From Desulfobacterales bacterium C00003106 (GTDB lineage: Bacteria; Desulfobacterota; Desulfobacteria; Desulfobacterales; C00003106), in NCBI GenBank assembly GCA_001751015.1, contig MAXM01000088.1, forward strand, positions 1 to 6,055: a stretch of 6,055 bases of DNA, read 5' to 3'. Numbering within the stretch: position 1 is the first letter of the stretch; the number at the start of each line of letters is the position of its first letter. The position numbers were made by a program, and so were the translations under genes. The notes below the pieces were generated by a model. That model had not been told where the DNA came from, did no database searches, and saw only the letters and a program-made list of their open reading frames with translations. Of the stretch, positions 5,681 to 6,055 are shown one piece after another.

Positions 5681-5841
5681 TATACCTCGGAAGGTTATAA
5701 ATTGCGTTTTTTTCGGTGAGCAATGAGCATCAAGAGCAAGGCGCGAAGGTGCGGAATAGCAAGCTATTTCAAGCCTGAGCAACACAGCTATTGATGTTCA
5801 TGGCCGGCGAAAAATCGTAAGTTATGGCCTTTCGAGGTATA
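5681..5841. repeat. 161-bp palindromic element, MITE-like or structured RNA
   Basis: The two halves are near-complementary along most of their length: TATACCTCG (5681-5689) with CGAGGTATA (5833-5841), AAGG..ATAA..TT.CG (5691-5706) with 5816-5831, a T-run with an A-run (5708-5712 / 5810-5814), 5723-5737 with 5787-5801 (13 of 15), and AATAGC-AA-GCTATT at the centre (5755-5768). It encodes nothing convincing. Both ends carry TA (5681-5682 and 5840-5841), which would fit insertion at a TA target as for IS630/Tc1-mariner elements, but could be chance. Its sequence is unrelated to the two heptad elements. Six of the pairing differences are G:T, discussed as a finding. Confidence 0.75.
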
Positions 5842-5885
5842 GTCTGGTAAACTCGATTTTTTGCCAATTGATCAAGGACAACAAG

Positions 5886-5926
5886 GGGGAATCATAAGAG
5901 GAAAGCATCCCCGGGAGGTCGGGGAT
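5886..5926 (+). promoter_or_regulatory. Two mutually exclusive stem-loops, one exposing GGAGGT
   Basis: ATCCCCG (5907-5913) and CGGGGAT (5920-5926) form a perfect 7-bp stem closing a six-base loop, GGAGGT. The same C-run can instead pair with the earlier GGGGA (5886-5890) as GGGGA/TCCCC. One C-run thus has two possible G-run partners. The loop resembles a Shine-Dalgarno or a GGA loop of the kind bound by CsrA-type proteins, but no start codon follows at a fitting distance and no T-run follows. Function is unknown. Confidence 0.35.
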
Positions 5927-5964
5927 TGGATTTACTGGTGAGTTGTCATGATCTCGGATTTCGC

Positions 5965-5987
5965 AGGCATGTTTCCGCGCAATGCCT
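5965..5987. repeat. Small hairpin upstream of the right-edge promoter
   Basis: AGGCAT (5965-5970) and ATGCCT (5982-5987) form a perfect 6-bp inverted repeat with an 11-nt loop. The following plus strand is T-rich but interrupted, so it is at most a weak terminator or a protein site before the promoter at 6004. Confidence 0.35.
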
Positions 5988-6003
5988 ATTTCATGTCATT
6001 TTA

Positions 6004-6034
6004 TTGACGTGCTGGAAGGGTGCGGTGGTAGAAT
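6004..6034 (+). promoter_or_regulatory. Candidate sigma70 promoter reading out of the window
   Basis: TTGACG (6004-6009, 5/6 to the -35) is followed after 19 nt by TAGAAT (6029-6034, 5/6 to the -10). The boxes are good but the spacing is 2 nt longer than ideal. Transcription would start near 6041 and serve a gene beyond the right edge. Confidence 0.4.
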
Positions 6035-6055
6035 TTGGGCAATACTCCGACACCC

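Larger units (their letters stand above)
5842..6003. other. Non-coding stretch with G/C-rich hairpins
   Basis: No supported gene is present. Two hairpins are seen and listed separately. A 19-codon plus-strand frame (5948-6007) with a modest GGTGAG site before its ATG was considered but not accepted. The stretch is probably the upstream region of a gene to the right of the window. Confidence 0.5.

Noticed and set aside
5600..5785. 61-codon minus-strand frame
   Set aside because: Half of it is the left arm of the 161-bp palindrome and it has no ribosome binding site or protein features; a chance frame.
5948..6007. 19-codon plus-strand frame (MISDFAGMF...) with GGTGAG before the ATG
   Set aside because: It is too short to judge, contains a hairpin, and its end overlaps the -35 of the right-edge promoter; no independent support.
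6018..6055. Stem GGGTG-CGG with CCG-A-CACCC at the right edge as a terminator
   Set aside because: It overlaps the candidate promoter spacer, has a bulge and a long loop, and the sequence ends at the stem, so no T-run can be checked.

Overview
The window looks like chromosomal DNA of an anaerobic Desulfobacterota (deltaproteobacterial, sulfate-reducer or syntroph-like) organism. This is inferred from the gene families: a RACo-type ASKHA protein tied to corrinoid or C1 metabolism, a cytoplasmic GH3 hexosaminidase of the type with a KHFPGIGH...DSH loop, and a large hybrid sensor kinase. The intergenic DNA is also rich in degenerate heptameric 'GCNNTTA' repeats and palindromic elements. No taxonomic marker gene is present, so the assignment is tentative.

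Layout. Nt 2-2026 (+) is the body of a membrane-bound hybrid histidine kinase whose first codons lie left of the window. It converges on a minus-strand operon read from right to left. That operon has a sigma70-like promoter (4970-4999), a ~125-nt leader with a possible 30-codon upstream ORF, nagZ (4837-3773), and a RACo-like ASKHA ATPase gene (3776-2217). The two operon genes share an ATGA start/stop overlap. The ASKHA protein has the RACo linker, middle and ASKHA regions but lacks the N-terminal [2Fe-2S] domain, which is its most unusual feature. Between the two convergent stop codons lies a 171-bp inverted-repeat element (2022-2192) whose left arm supplies the kinase stop codon.

The right third (4927-6055) is mostly non-coding. 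It holds a second inverted-repeat element (5011-5163) related to the first and bounded by an exact 9-bp direct repeat GAAAAGATT, which looks like a target-site duplication immediately upstream of the nagZ promoter. It also holds one convincing small gene of unknown function (5497-5303, minus, 64 aa, strong ribosome binding site) and a third, unrelated 161-bp near-perfect palindrome (5681-5841). Beyond that are some G/C-rich hairpins and a possible rightward promoter at the right edge.

How it works together. The kinase is an independent signalling protein whose partner is not visible. NagZ (peptidoglycan recycling) and the RACo-like ATPase appear to be transcribed together and translationally coupled, but no corrinoid protein or methyltransferase is in view, so a functional link is unproven. 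The most interesting material is the ferredoxin-less RACo-like protein and the three palindromic elements: one with a clear insertion footprint, one with a strand-biased G:U pairing pattern suggesting a folded RNA.
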